Below, in pieces: positions 27,473 through 35,168 of a DNA stretch of 64,000 nt; the first letter of the stretch is position 1; every line of letters starts with the position of its first letter. The stretch covers positions 1 through 64,000 of the forward strand of contig NZ_BJXB01000026.1 of assembly GCF_007990775.1 (NCBI RefSeq), written 5' to 3'. The DNA is from Deinococcus cellulosilyticus NBRC 106333 = KACC 11606. Its GTDB lineage: Bacteria > Deinococcota > Deinococci > Deinococcales > Deinococcaceae. The notes beneath the pieces were generated by a model that saw nothing but the letters and a program-made list of their open reading frames with translations, ran no database searches and was not told the origin of the DNA. Position numbers and translations under genes: made by a program.

Positions 27473-27547
27473 GCACAGGGTCCCCTCCCCCGGCTGGATG
27501 GTGCACTGTGTCTCAAACAAGGCAGGGTTTTCGAAAGAAAATCATGC

Positions 27548-28330
27548 ATGAGCCTGCAAAAATACCTTGAGCGCATCGAATGCCAAGTGCGTCCACCCTC
27601 ACTGGATCACCTTTCAGAGCTGCAGCAAAAACACCTGCAACACCTGCCCTTCGAGACCCTCAGCCTGCATCTGGGGCAGCCCATTGAACTGAACATTGAT
27701 GCCCTGCTGGAAAAAATCCTTGATCGAAAAAGAGGCGGTTTCTGCTACGAGCTGAACAGTGCCTTTGCATGGCTGCTGAAAAGTCTCGGTTACGATGTGC
27801 GCCTGATCATGAGCCAGCCTTTCAAGGGTGATGGCACCCTGGCCCCTCCTTTCGCCCATCTGGCCCTGAAAGTGGTGCTGGATGGACAGGCTTATCTGGT
27901 GGATGTGGGCTTCAATGATGGCAGCGTGCATCCTTTCCCGATCCTGGAAGGACATGTTGAAAACGGATGCACCCTGCAAAAAGAAGGAGAGGTCTGGACC
28001 TACATCGATCTGGAACGTGAAAAGAACCTTTACGTCTTCACAGAGCAGGAACATCCCCTCGAGGATTTCTTTGAAATGTGCACTTACTACTCCAACTCTG
28101 CAGAATCTGGCTTCAGAAAGAAGATGTTCTGCGGGTTTCAGGTGCAGGGCCGCAAGGATTACCTGACCGACCACAAGTGGGTGGAGGGGTCCAGTGAGAG
28201 GCTTCTGGATGAACAGGAATTTGCCAGCAAGCTGCGGGACTTTTATGGTGTTCCCCTGGATGATGCGGAAATCCAGACCCTTTACGCAGCCTGTCTGCAA
28301 CGTGCCCGCGAAGTTTCACCAGTGAATTGA
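27548..28330 (+). CDS. nat: Arylamine N-acetyltransferase
   Basis: A 260-residue cytosolic enzyme that transfers an acetyl group from acetyl-CoA to arylamines and hydrazines. The complete catalytic triad is visible: Cys in KRGGFCYELN near residue 66, His in APPFAHLAL near 102 and Asp in VDVGFNDGS near 118. The N-terminal LPFETLSLHLG block is also conserved. The family detoxifies aromatic amines and in some bacteria builds secondary metabolites. It overlaps the convergent LysR gene by 15 nt at its 3' end. Confidence 0.95.
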   Translation: MSLQKYLERIECQVRPPSLDHLSELQQKHLQHLPFETLSLHLGQPIELNIDALLEKILDRKRGGFCYELNSAFAWLLKSLGYDVRLIMSQPFKGDGTLAPPFAHLALKVVLDGQAYLVDVGFNDGSVHPFPILEGHVENGCTLQKEGEVWTYIDLEREKNLYVFTEQEHPLEDFFEMCTYYSNSAESGFRKKMFCGFQVQGRKDYLTDHKWVEGSSERLLDEQEFASKLRDFYGVPLDDAEIQTLYAACLQRAREVSPVN

Positions 28331-29209
28331 CCTCTCTTCCAGCTTCTGCCGGACATGGAGCACCCTTGGATGCAGGTGAGCATCCCTTTTGCTGACCAGA
28401 TAAAGCTGGTTGGCCGGGGATCTTGACGGTGTGAACAGTTCAAGAAGGGTTCCAGCAGACAGATGCTCCTGCGCCAGATATCTGGGCAGCACAGTCACCC
28501 CACCTCCACTTGCCGCACTCAGGGCCAGAGCACGCAGGTCAGGGATCACCACACTCGCAGCAGCAACAGGGAGCACCCCGAACACCTGACGCCAGTATTT
28601 GCGGATCAGGGGCAAATCTTCTGCATACCCAAGCAGAGGCATCCCAGACAGGATTTCGATGGCCTGAGAAGCTTCATCTGGAATCTGTTCAGCCCATTTC
28701 GCTGCACCCACCAGAACCAGTTCTTCCTGATAAAGGGGGCTGCTCTGCAGGTCAGGTGTGCTGATTCGCGCTGTGGAAACCAGCAGATCCAGCGTTCCAG
28801 ACTGCACCTCCTGCACCAGAACATCAGGGGTGCCCAGTTGCACCCGAATCTGGATGCTTTCTTCATGCAGGTCTACAAGTGCAGGAAGAATCCGTTCTCC
28901 CAGAAATTCAGGCGGACCTCCCAGGAAGACCGTTCCAGCAAGGCTTCTGTGCCCCACTTTCAGGGTGTCGGAGAGGGTCTCCAGCGCATCCAGATGCGAG
29001 GCAATCTTTCTGGCAAGTTCATGGGCTGCAGGCGTGGGAAGAACCCCTCTGGCAACCCGGACAAAAAGCTGGCGGTTCAGGCGGGCTTCAAGCTGTTTGA
29101 TCTGCCGGGTCAGGGCAGGCTGGGTGAGGTGCAGGAATTCTGCTGCACGGGTCAGGGACCCAGCCCGGTAAATGGCCAGAAAAGAGCGCAGTTGATTCAG
29201 CTGATCCAT
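28316..29209 (-). CDS. LysR-type transcriptional regulator
   Basis: A 297-residue regulator. The winged helix-turn-helix is at residues 1-60 (MDQLNQLRSFLAIYRAGSLTRAAEFLHLTQPALTRQIKQLE), followed by a periplasmic-binding-protein-like effector domain from residue 90 (AGTVFLGGPPEFLGERILPAL). It is divergent from the DJ-1/PfpI gene with 177 bp between; such regulators often control the divergent neighbour and themselves. A TNA-type dyad, CCATCA-N5-TGATGG, lies at 29237-29253. The chosen ATG at 29209 removes a seven-residue N-terminal extension. Confidence 0.93.
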   Translation of the reverse strand: MDQLNQLRSFLAIYRAGSLTRAAEFLHLTQPALTRQIKQLEARLNRQLFVRVARGVLPTPAAHELARKIASHLDALETLSDTLKVGHRSLAGTVFLGGPPEFLGERILPALVDLHEESIQIRVQLGTPDVLVQEVQSGTLDLLVSTARISTPDLQSSPLYQEELVLVGAAKWAEQIPDEASQAIEILSGMPLLGYAEDLPLIRKYWRQVFGVLPVAAASVVIPDLRALALSAASGGGVTVLPRYLAQEHLSAGTLLELFTPSRSPANQLYLVSKRDAHLHPRVLHVRQKLEERSIHW

Positions 29210-29236
29210 AAAAAAAGTCATGAATATCATAGCAAG

Positions 29237-29253
29237 CCATCATTTGTTGATGG
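29237..29253. promoter_or_regulatory. Candidate LysR operator
   Basis: CCATCATTTGTTGATGG is a 6-bp inverted repeat with a 5-nt centre. It overlaps the -35 (TTGTTG, 29244-29249) of the DJ-1 promoter and sits 28 bp before the LysR start. The -10 of the DJ-1 promoter is TATAGT at 29267-29272 with a 17-bp spacer. Confidence 0.55.
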
Positions 29254-29272
29254 AAGGTCAGAGGCCTATAGT
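29244..29272 (+). promoter_or_regulatory. Promoter of the DJ-1/PfpI gene
   Basis: TTGTTG and TATAGT with a 17-bp spacer, about 115 nt before the start codon. The -35 lies in the inverted repeat described as a LysR site. Confidence 0.5.
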
Positions 29273-29386
29273 GAGGTCAAGCGAGCAAGGGTCTTCAGAA
29301 AAGCACCCTTCCCCATCCCAAAAAAACAGAGCCAAACGCATCAGGCCTGCCCTGGTGGCGTTGTGTTCTGTCCAGAGGAGATTCTG

Positions 29387-30073
29387 ATGTCAAAACGCAT
29401 TCTGTTCGTGCTCACCAGCCATGACGACCTTGCAGGCCTTCGCAAAACAGGGTTTTATGTTTCCGAAGCCGCCCATCCTTTCCATGTCTTCAAGCAGCAT
29501 GGATACCAGATCGACTTTGTGAGCCCTCTGGGAGGCAAAGCACCCATCAATGGCCTGAACCTTGAAGACCCCCAGCAGAAAGCCTTCATTGAAGACCCAG
29601 AAGTGGCCCAGAAGCTGAACGACACAATGACGCCCGATCAGGTGAATCCTGCAGATTACGAAGCGATTTTTTACGTGGGTGGCCACGGGACCATGTGGGA
29701 CTTCAAGGACAACACCGAACTGGCCCGGATTGCTGCCAGCATTTACGAGCAGGGTGGCGTGGTTTCGGCAGTCTGCCATGGTCCCGCAGGCCTGGTGAAC
29801 ATTCGCCTCTCAGATGGTCAATCCCTTGTGGCAGGCAAAAACGTTGCTGCCTTCACCAATGCAGAAGAGGCTGCCCCAGGCCTCACCGGTGTGGTGCCCT
29901 TCCTGCTGGAAAGTGCGCTGATTGAGCGTGGAGCAAACCACATTCCTGCTCCCCTGTGGGCCAACAATGTGCAGGTTTCAGAACGTCTGGTCACAGGGCA
30001 GAATCCAGCCTCTGCAACGGGTGTGGCAGAGGCTGTGGTGAAGTTGCTTGAAAAACAACCTGCCCAGGTCTAA
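29387..30073 (+). CDS. DJ-1/PfpI-family (Hsp31-like) protein
   Basis: A 228-residue protein of the class I glutamine amidotransferase-like fold. The nucleophile elbow is VVSAVCHGPAGLVN near residue 130 (Cys-His), the conserved glutamate environment is GGHGTMWDF near 100, and the N-terminal SKRILFVLTSHD is typical of Hsp31-type proteins. These act as glyoxalase III or chaperones against aldehyde and oxidative stress. The start has an AGAGGAG site. A 19-bp terminator stem follows the stop codon. The divergent LysR gene probably regulates it. Confidence 0.92.
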   Translation: MSKRILFVLTSHDDLAGLRKTGFYVSEAAHPFHVFKQHGYQIDFVSPLGGKAPINGLNLEDPQQKAFIEDPEVAQKLNDTMTPDQVNPADYEAIFYVGGHGTMWDFKDNTELARIAASIYEQGGVVSAVCHGPAGLVNIRLSDGQSLVAGKNVAAFTNAEEAAPGLTGVVPFLLESALIERGANHIPAPLWANNVQVSERLVTGQNPASATGVAEAVVKLLEKQPAQV

Positions 30074-30092
30074 ATTCCAGCTTTGACCATCA

Positions 30093-30150
30093 AAAAGAGG
30101 ATCAGGACAGGTTTTCGCACACTCCCCTGTCCTGATCCTCTTTTGTGTTT
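30093..30150. terminator. Strong bidirectional terminator
   Basis: A perfect 19-bp stem (30093-30111 with 30126-30144), A-rich on the left and T-rich on the right, between the convergent DJ-1 gene and thiolase gene. It can end transcripts from both sides. Confidence 0.92.
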
Positions 30151-30162
30151 TATGGGCTGTGC

Positions 30163-31335
30163 TTACAGGGCTTCAAACACCCCAGCGGCACCCATGCCTC
30201 CACCAATGCACATGGTCACCACGCCGTACTTGCCTCCACGGCGCTTCAGTTCGTGCAGGATGGTGGCGGTGAGTTTTGCACCAGAGCAACCCAGGGGGTG
30301 ACCCAGCGCAATGGCTCCACCGTTCACGTTCAGTTTTTCTTCCGGGATGCCCAGTTCACGCACCACTGCGAGGGCCTGGGCCGCAAAAGCCTCGTTCAGC
30401 TCAAACAGGTCAATGTCGTCCATGGTCAGACCCACCTGCTGCAGCACTTTGGGCACAGCTTTGACAGGCCCGATGCCCATGTACTCGGGCTCCACGCCGC
30501 CCACCGCAAAGCCCAGGAAACGCCCGATGGGTTGCAGTCCGAGTTCATCGGCTTTCTCGCGGCTCATGATCAGGACCGCAGCAGCACCATCGCTGAAAGG
30601 GCTGGCATTGCCTGCAGTGACACTTCCACCCTGTTTGAAGGCGGGTTTCAGGCCTGCCATGCTTTCCAGGCTTCCATCTTTGCGGATCAGTTCGTCGTTC
30701 TCAAACAGGACCGTTTCACTGACCACTTTGGTTCCCTTGTATTTGTCCACCCGGACAGGCACAGGCACCACTTCGTCTTTGAACTTGCCCTCTTCCTGGG
30801 CTTTTGCAGCTTTCTGGTGGCTGGCCAGAGCAAACCTGTCCTGGTCCTCACGGCTGATGCCGTATTTTGCAGCAATGTTTTCTGCAGTCAGACCCATGCC
30901 GATGTATGCACCAGGACGGGTGTCCATCAGGGTGGGGTTGGGGCTGGGGTTGTGTCCACTCATGGGCACCATGCTCATGGATTCCACGCCTCCGGCCAGC
31001 ATCACATCGGCCTGACCGGTCTGGATCGCAGCACCCGCCATGGCAATGGTCTGCAGCCCAGAAGAGCAGAACCGGTTGATGGTCACTCCACCCGTGGTGT
31101 CAGGAAAACCTGCACGCAGGGCGGCCAGACGGGCAATGTTCAGGCCCTGCTCGGCTTCGGGAATGGCACACCCGAGATACACATCTTCCACCAGGGCTTT
31201 GTCGATTCCGGCACGCTTGACGGCTTCCTCCAGAGCGAGGGCAGCCAGATCATCTGGGCGGGTGTTGGCCAAGGTTCCTTTGATTCCTCTTCCTACCGGA
31301 GTCCGGACGGCACTCACGATCACAGCTTCGCGCAT
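30163..31335 (-). CDS. fadA: Acetyl-CoA C-acyltransferase (thiolase)
   Basis: A 390-residue thiolase that splits 3-ketoacyl-CoA in the last step of beta-oxidation. The active site is intact: nucleophilic Cys in NRFCSSGLQTIAMAG near residue 91, and the C-terminal NVNGGAIALGHPLGCSGAKL with catalytic His and Cys near 345-380. ATG 31335 (MREAVIVSAVRTPVG) is the usual family start. It ends a minus-strand operon that begins with the FadN-type enzyme and contains one small unknown gene. Confidence 0.95.
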   Translation of the reverse strand: MREAVIVSAVRTPVGRGIKGTLANTRPDDLAALALEEAVKRAGIDKALVEDVYLGCAIPEAEQGLNIARLAALRAGFPDTTGGVTINRFCSSGLQTIAMAGAAIQTGQADVMLAGGVESMSMVPMSGHNPSPNPTLMDTRPGAYIGMGLTAENIAAKYGISREDQDRFALASHQKAAKAQEEGKFKDEVVPVPVRVDKYKGTKVVSETVLFENDELIRKDGSLESMAGLKPAFKQGGSVTAGNASPFSDGAAAVLIMSREKADELGLQPIGRFLGFAVGGVEPEYMGIGPVKAVPKVLQQVGLTMDDIDLFELNEAFAAQALAVVRELGIPEEKLNVNGGAIALGHPLGCSGAKLTATILHELKRRGGKYGVVTMCIGGGMGAAGVFEAL

Positions 31336-31367
31336 AATGCTTCTCCTTCTCAGGGCTGATGCCTGAG

Positions 31368-31835
31368 TCAAACTGAATCTCGAAACTTGAAGTCGGGTTC
31401 CTGGATCACAAACAGGTCCTGTCGGTAGACATCAACCATTGCCACATTGACTGCCACTTTGTGAAAAATCCAGACACCCTCACTTGAGGTTTTGCGAGAA
31501 TACTCAAAGCAGTAAACCTTTTCGGATTCAAGTCCAAAGGTTTTCCTGATATAGCCTCTGCAATATGTGGCATGGTATCTGTCCTCTTCTCGCTCGAAAC
31601 GGACTTCTCCATAAGCAAAAGGAGAAAGGAAACGATCGTGGGATTCAAAAACATCTCTTCCTTTGAATCTTTCACTGGAAGACAAAACATGGGTATGGAG
31701 CAGTGTTTTGTCTTCCTTGTCCAGCAATGCAGGAAGTTTTACGGCCAGAGGAAGACGATTCACCAGAGCACCACCTTCAGCACCTCTGTGTTTCTTTCCC
31801 CAGCTGATTGAAACCACCTGAACCACCAATAGCAT
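31368..31835 (-). CDS. Hypothetical protein within the beta-oxidation operon
   Basis: A 155-residue protein of no recognised family. The N-terminal MLLVVQVVSISWG is hydrophobic and could be an uncleaved anchor or part of the fold; the rest has strands rich in aromatic and charged residues (RYHATYCRGYIRKTFGLESEKVYCFEYSRKT). It lies 32 nt from each neighbouring fad gene on the same strand, so it is probably co-transcribed. Its base composition is visibly lower in GC than the two fad genes, which may indicate a later insertion. A longer frame from 31937 overlaps the fadN end and is unlikely. Confidence 0.6.
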   Translation of the reverse strand: MLLVVQVVSISWGKKHRGAEGGALVNRLPLAVKLPALLDKEDKTLLHTHVLSSSERFKGRDVFESHDRFLSPFAYGEVRFEREEDRYHATYCRGYIRKTFGLESEKVYCFEYSRKTSSEGVWIFHKVAVNVAMVDVYRQDLFVIQEPDFKFRDSV

Positions 31836-31867
31836 GCGTTTCTCTCCTGCCTTCTGCAAATCCCCTA

Positions 31868-34195
31868 TCAATTCCTCAGCGGTTTCCCCGTCTTCAGCAT
31901 GTGTGCAATCCTCTCCTGCGTCTTGCGCTTGCCGCACAGATAAAGGAAGTTCTCCCGTTCCAGATCCAGCAGGAATTGCTCGCTTACACGGGCGTTTCTG
32001 TTGTTGGTGCGTCCACCACAGAGCACACGGGCCACAGCCAGAGAGACTTCCTGATCGTGTTCGCTGGCAAATCCACCTTCCACCATGCCGTAGAGGGCAC
32101 TTCGGATGGCTGCGTAGCCGTTTTCGCCCATGACGGGGATGTCCTGTCTGGGGGTGGGAGCCACGTAATTGCGAGCGAGTTCGAGAACTTTGGCCTTGGC
32201 ATCCTGAATCAGGCGATCCCGGTTCATGCTGATGCCGTCGCTGTCGCGCAGGTAGCCCAATTTTTTGGCTTCCAGTGCGCTGGTGCTGGTTTTGGCCAGT
32301 GCAATGGTTTCAAAGGCGCGTTGCAGAGCAGGAAGCAGAGGTGCATTCGCAGGAAGTTCATCCACGAAACGCAGGTACATTTCCTTGGTTCCACCACCAC
32401 CGGGAAGGAGACCCACACCGACCTCCACCAGGCCCATGTAGGTTTCTGCACTGGCCTGGGTGTGATCGCCATGCAGGGAGAACTCACAGCCACCCCCGAG
32501 GGTCAGGTTGAAGGGGGCCACAACGGTGGGGTGTGGGCTGAAGCGCAGGGAGGTGGTGGCACGCTGGAACTGGCGGATTGCCATGTCGATTTCGTCCCAG
32601 TCCCCGTTCTGGGCATTCATCAGGATCAGAGGGAGGTTGGCTCCAGCACTGAAGTTGTCTCCCTGGTTGCCCATCACGAGGCCCACAAAGCCCTGTTCTT
32701 CGATGATCTTGTGCGCGGTGAAGACCATGTTGATGGCGTCTTCTCCCAGACTGTTCATCTTGCTGTGGAATTCCAGCAAGAGCACACCATCGCCAATGTC
32801 CACCAGACTGGCACCAGGTCGAGATTTAACCACTCTGGTGGCGTCTTTCTTGAGGTCCTTGAGGATCATGTAGGGGGCCTCGTACTTCTCAGGCTGTCCC
32901 TTCACATCCACCACTTCACCGTCCTGGTAGAAGGAGGTGCGCCCGCTGTCTTTCATGGCCTGCAAGAGAGGTGGCAGGGTGCGACCCTCTTTTTCCAGAT
33001 AGGAGATCACGTTCTGTACGCCCAGGGCGTCCATGGTCTCGAAAGGACCCATCTCCCAGCCAAAACCCCATTTGAGGGCGTTGTCGATGTCCACAATGGT
33101 GTTGGAGACATTCCCGGCCATTTTCGCGGCGTACCAGAAGGTGTCCATCATGACTTTGCGCATGAATTCGCCGTACTTGCCTGGCAGCTGGGTCAGGCCT
33201 TTGATGCGCTCAGGGAGAGGTTGACCTTTGATGGGTTCGAGTTCCGCCAGACGGGTTTTGCCCTTGTTGACGTACTCCATGGTCTCGGGATCAAGGGTGA
33301 GGATGACACTCTTGCCATTTTCCTTGACCTTTTTGTAGAAGCCCTGTCCGGTCTTGTCTCCGAGGCGCTTCTGTTCAATCATCTGCAGGAACATGGGGGT
33401 GAGGGTGAAGTCCTCATCTTCAGGGGTGGCTTTTTGCAGGTCGCCAGCCACATGAAACAGCACGTCCAGACCGGTCAGGTCAGCGGTGCGCATGGTGGCG
33501 CTCTTGGGGCGTCCCATGATGGGTCCGGTCAGGGCGTCCACCTCATCGATGGAGATTCCGGTGTCCTGCATGTGCTTGAGGGTGCGCACCATCCCGTAGA
33601 CCCCGATGCGGTTGGCCACAAAGCCAGGAACATCATTGGCATTCACAATGCCTTTTCCGAGCACCTTGTCGCCAAATTCGGAGATGGTTTTGACCACGTC
33701 GGGATCGGTGCTGGGGGTGGGGATCACTTCCAGAAGGTGCAGGTATCTGGGAGGGTTGAAGAAGTGGGTGCCCACAAACTGGCGTTTGAAAGCATCGCTG
33801 CGCCCTTCAATCTGCAGGTGCATGGGGATGCCCGAACTGTTGCTGGACACAATGGTGGTGGGTTTCACCAGACCGTCCAGTTTTTCCCACAGGGCTTTTT
33901 TGGCGTCAAGCTTCTCAATGATGGCTTCCACAACCCAGTCCACGTTTGCGAGGTCTTTCAGGTTGTCTTCGAGGTTGCCGATTCTGATCAGTTTGGCCCG
34001 GTCTTTATCCATAAAGGCGGCTGGACTGGCTTTCAGGGCACGGTCCAGACCCTGTTTGGCAAGGAAGTTGCGGTCTTTCTGGTCAGGGAGCACGATGTCG
34101 AGCAGCAGGGTGGGAATGCCAGCATTGGCCAGGTGGGCCGCAATGGCAGCACCCATGGTCCCTGCTCCAATCACGGCAGCGGTTTTTACTTTCAT
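31868..34195 (-). CDS. fadN: FadN-type 3-hydroxyacyl-CoA dehydrogenase/enoyl-CoA hydratase
   Basis: A 775-residue bifunctional beta-oxidation enzyme. The N-terminal NAD-binding Rossmann motif is AVIGAGTMGAAIAAHLANAG near residue 8, the dehydrogenase active site is THFFNPPRYLHLLEVIP near 135, and the C-terminal dehydrogenase domain follows. The crotonase-type hydratase domain (LGLVMGNQGDNFSAGANL near 530; LGGGCEFSLHGD near 590) comes last, opposite to E. coli FadB and as in B. subtilis FadN. It converts enoyl-CoA to 3-ketoacyl-CoA. The ATG at 34195 follows an AGAGGAGATGA site. It heads the operon with the small unknown gene and thiolase. Confidence 0.95.
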   Translation of the reverse strand: MKVKTAAVIGAGTMGAAIAAHLANAGIPTLLLDIVLPDQKDRNFLAKQGLDRALKASPAAFMDKDRAKLIRIGNLEDNLKDLANVDWVVEAIIEKLDAKKALWEKLDGLVKPTTIVSSNSSGIPMHLQIEGRSDAFKRQFVGTHFFNPPRYLHLLEVIPTPSTDPDVVKTISEFGDKVLGKGIVNANDVPGFVANRIGVYGMVRTLKHMQDTGISIDEVDALTGPIMGRPKSATMRTADLTGLDVLFHVAGDLQKATPEDEDFTLTPMFLQMIEQKRLGDKTGQGFYKKVKENGKSVILTLDPETMEYVNKGKTRLAELEPIKGQPLPERIKGLTQLPGKYGEFMRKVMMDTFWYAAKMAGNVSNTIVDIDNALKWGFGWEMGPFETMDALGVQNVISYLEKEGRTLPPLLQAMKDSGRTSFYQDGEVVDVKGQPEKYEAPYMILKDLKKDATRVVKSRPGASLVDIGDGVLLLEFHSKMNSLGEDAINMVFTAHKIIEEQGFVGLVMGNQGDNFSAGANLPLILMNAQNGDWDEIDMAIRQFQRATTSLRFSPHPTVVAPFNLTLGGGCEFSLHGDHTQASAETYMGLVEVGVGLLPGGGGTKEMYLRFVDELPANAPLLPALQRAFETIALAKTSTSALEAKKLGYLRDSDGISMNRDRLIQDAKAKVLELARNYVAPTPRQDIPVMGENGYAAIRSALYGMVEGGFASEHDQEVSLAVARVLCGGRTNNRNARVSEQFLLDLERENFLYLCGKRKTQERIAHMLKTGKPLRN

Positions 34196-34500
34196 GAGGT
34201 CATCTCCTCTTGTGAAAATTGAACTAAGTATAATTTTAGGCCGTATCCAGATTTTTGTCCAGTGGGTCCAGCCACCTGAACAGCATGTTCCATTTCCAGA
34301 GACATGCACACCCGGGCAAAGACAAAGCCTCCCACGACAGGGAACAGATCAGACAAGAGGGGAGCGCATCCAGCATACCCATTTGTGCCCACAGACATCA
34401 TGAACCTCACTTCAATTGATGAGGAGAACCTCAAGAATTCGGCCCTGCAACTGTAAAAAAGCTCCAAGAGTCCAGTGCAGCAACTTCCTAGACTGACCCT
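34196..34500. other. Intergenic stretch between fadN and the yidB-like gene
   Basis: A 305-bp divergent gap. Near 34228 the minus strand reads CCTAAAATTATACTTAG, a TATACT -10 within a CTAA/TTAG inverted repeat, the likely fadN promoter and possibly an operator. The plus-strand end holds TAGACT 6 nt before the yidB-like ATG. An open frame at 34192-34467 on the minus strand has no family resemblance and covers this promoter; I do not call it. Confidence 0.55.
34489..34494 (+). promoter_or_regulatory. -10 box of the yidB-like gene, leaderless layout
   Basis: TAGACT followed by 6 nt and the ATG at 34501, with no ribosome-binding sequence. Confidence 0.5.
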
Positions 34501-34893
34501 ATGGGACTCCTAGACTCACTTGGACAGCTTCTCGGAAACAACAGCAACATCCTCAGAATTCTCTTCATGCTGCTGCAGCAATCTGGAGGCCTCGAAAACC
34601 TGCTCTCCAAACTTCAACGTGGCAATGAAAGCACCCGACATGCCGTCGGGAGCTGGGTCAATACAGGTCCAAACGCCCAGATCAGTGTGCCTGAACTTGA
34701 AAGTGCCCTCGGCCCTGAAACCATTGACAAAGTCTCTGGTCAAACCGGAATGGACCGCAATGAACTCTTAACCCTGGTCGCCCAGAACCTGCCCCAGTTC
34801 ATTGACCAGCTCACCCCGGACGGCAGCGTCAACCACAACACCCATGCCCTGGTCACCCAGGCCCAGGAAAAACTGGACGTTCCCCGCCTATGA
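34501..34893 (+). CDS. YidB family (DUF937) protein
   Basis: A 130-residue protein of the YidB/DUF937 family: MGLLDSLGQLLG start, GGLENLLSKLQRG near residue 30, the variable GSWVNTGPNAQISVPELESALG block near 50 and the C-terminal TPDGSVN. Function is unknown; the proteins are small and probably cytosolic. It overlaps the glutaredoxin gene by 4 nt (ATGA), so the two are co-translated. Its message looks leaderless. Confidence 0.88.
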   Translation: MGLLDSLGQLLGNNSNILRILFMLLQQSGGLENLLSKLQRGNESTRHAVGSWVNTGPNAQISVPELESALGPETIDKVSGQTGMDRNELLTLVAQNLPQFIDQLTPDGSVNHNTHALVTQAQEKLDVPRL

Positions 34894-35168
34894 AAAAAAG
34901 TGCCACACCCCGGGTCACGGTGTACGGCACCTCCTGGTGCAGCGACGTGCGCGGCATCCGTGCATATCTGGAGACCATCGGGGTGCGGTACACCTACATC
35001 GACATTGAGCAGGATGAAGCAGCAGCCATGTTGCTGGAAAAACTTTATGAAGGGAAAAGGCGCATTCCAACCGTTGCCATCGGGCAGGATTATCGCCATG
35101 TGCCCAGAATCTGGGACCTGAACGTGATGCTGAACCAGCACGGACTGCTGGACATTCGCGCGGGGTGA
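34890..35168 (+). CDS. Glutaredoxin-like protein, single active-site cysteine
   Basis: A 92-residue thioredoxin-fold protein. The N-terminal VTVYGTSWCSDVRGIRAYLE has one cysteine in the position of the CxxC motif (CSDV), so it is monothiol-like. The cis-proline IPTVAIG near residue 63 is intact, and the C-terminal helix (DLNVMLNQHGLL) is typical. Single-cysteine glutaredoxins often handle iron-sulfur clusters or mixed disulfides, but this subgroup is not assigned. The 4-nt overlap with the YidB-like gene and the abutting convergent MFS gene leave no spacer. Confidence 0.87.
   Translation: MKKSATPRVTVYGTSWCSDVRGIRAYLETIGVRYTYIDIEQDEAAAMLLEKLYEGKRRIPTVAIGQDYRHVPRIWDLNVMLNQHGLLDIRAG

Noticed and set aside
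31808..34222. 804-codon open frame antisense to fadN
   Set aside because: An artefact of GC-biased codons; all fadN motifs are intact on the minus strand and the antisense product is His/Gly/Val-rich.
34192..34467. 91-codon frame ending on the fadN start
   Set aside because: It covers the probable fadN promoter and resembles no family.
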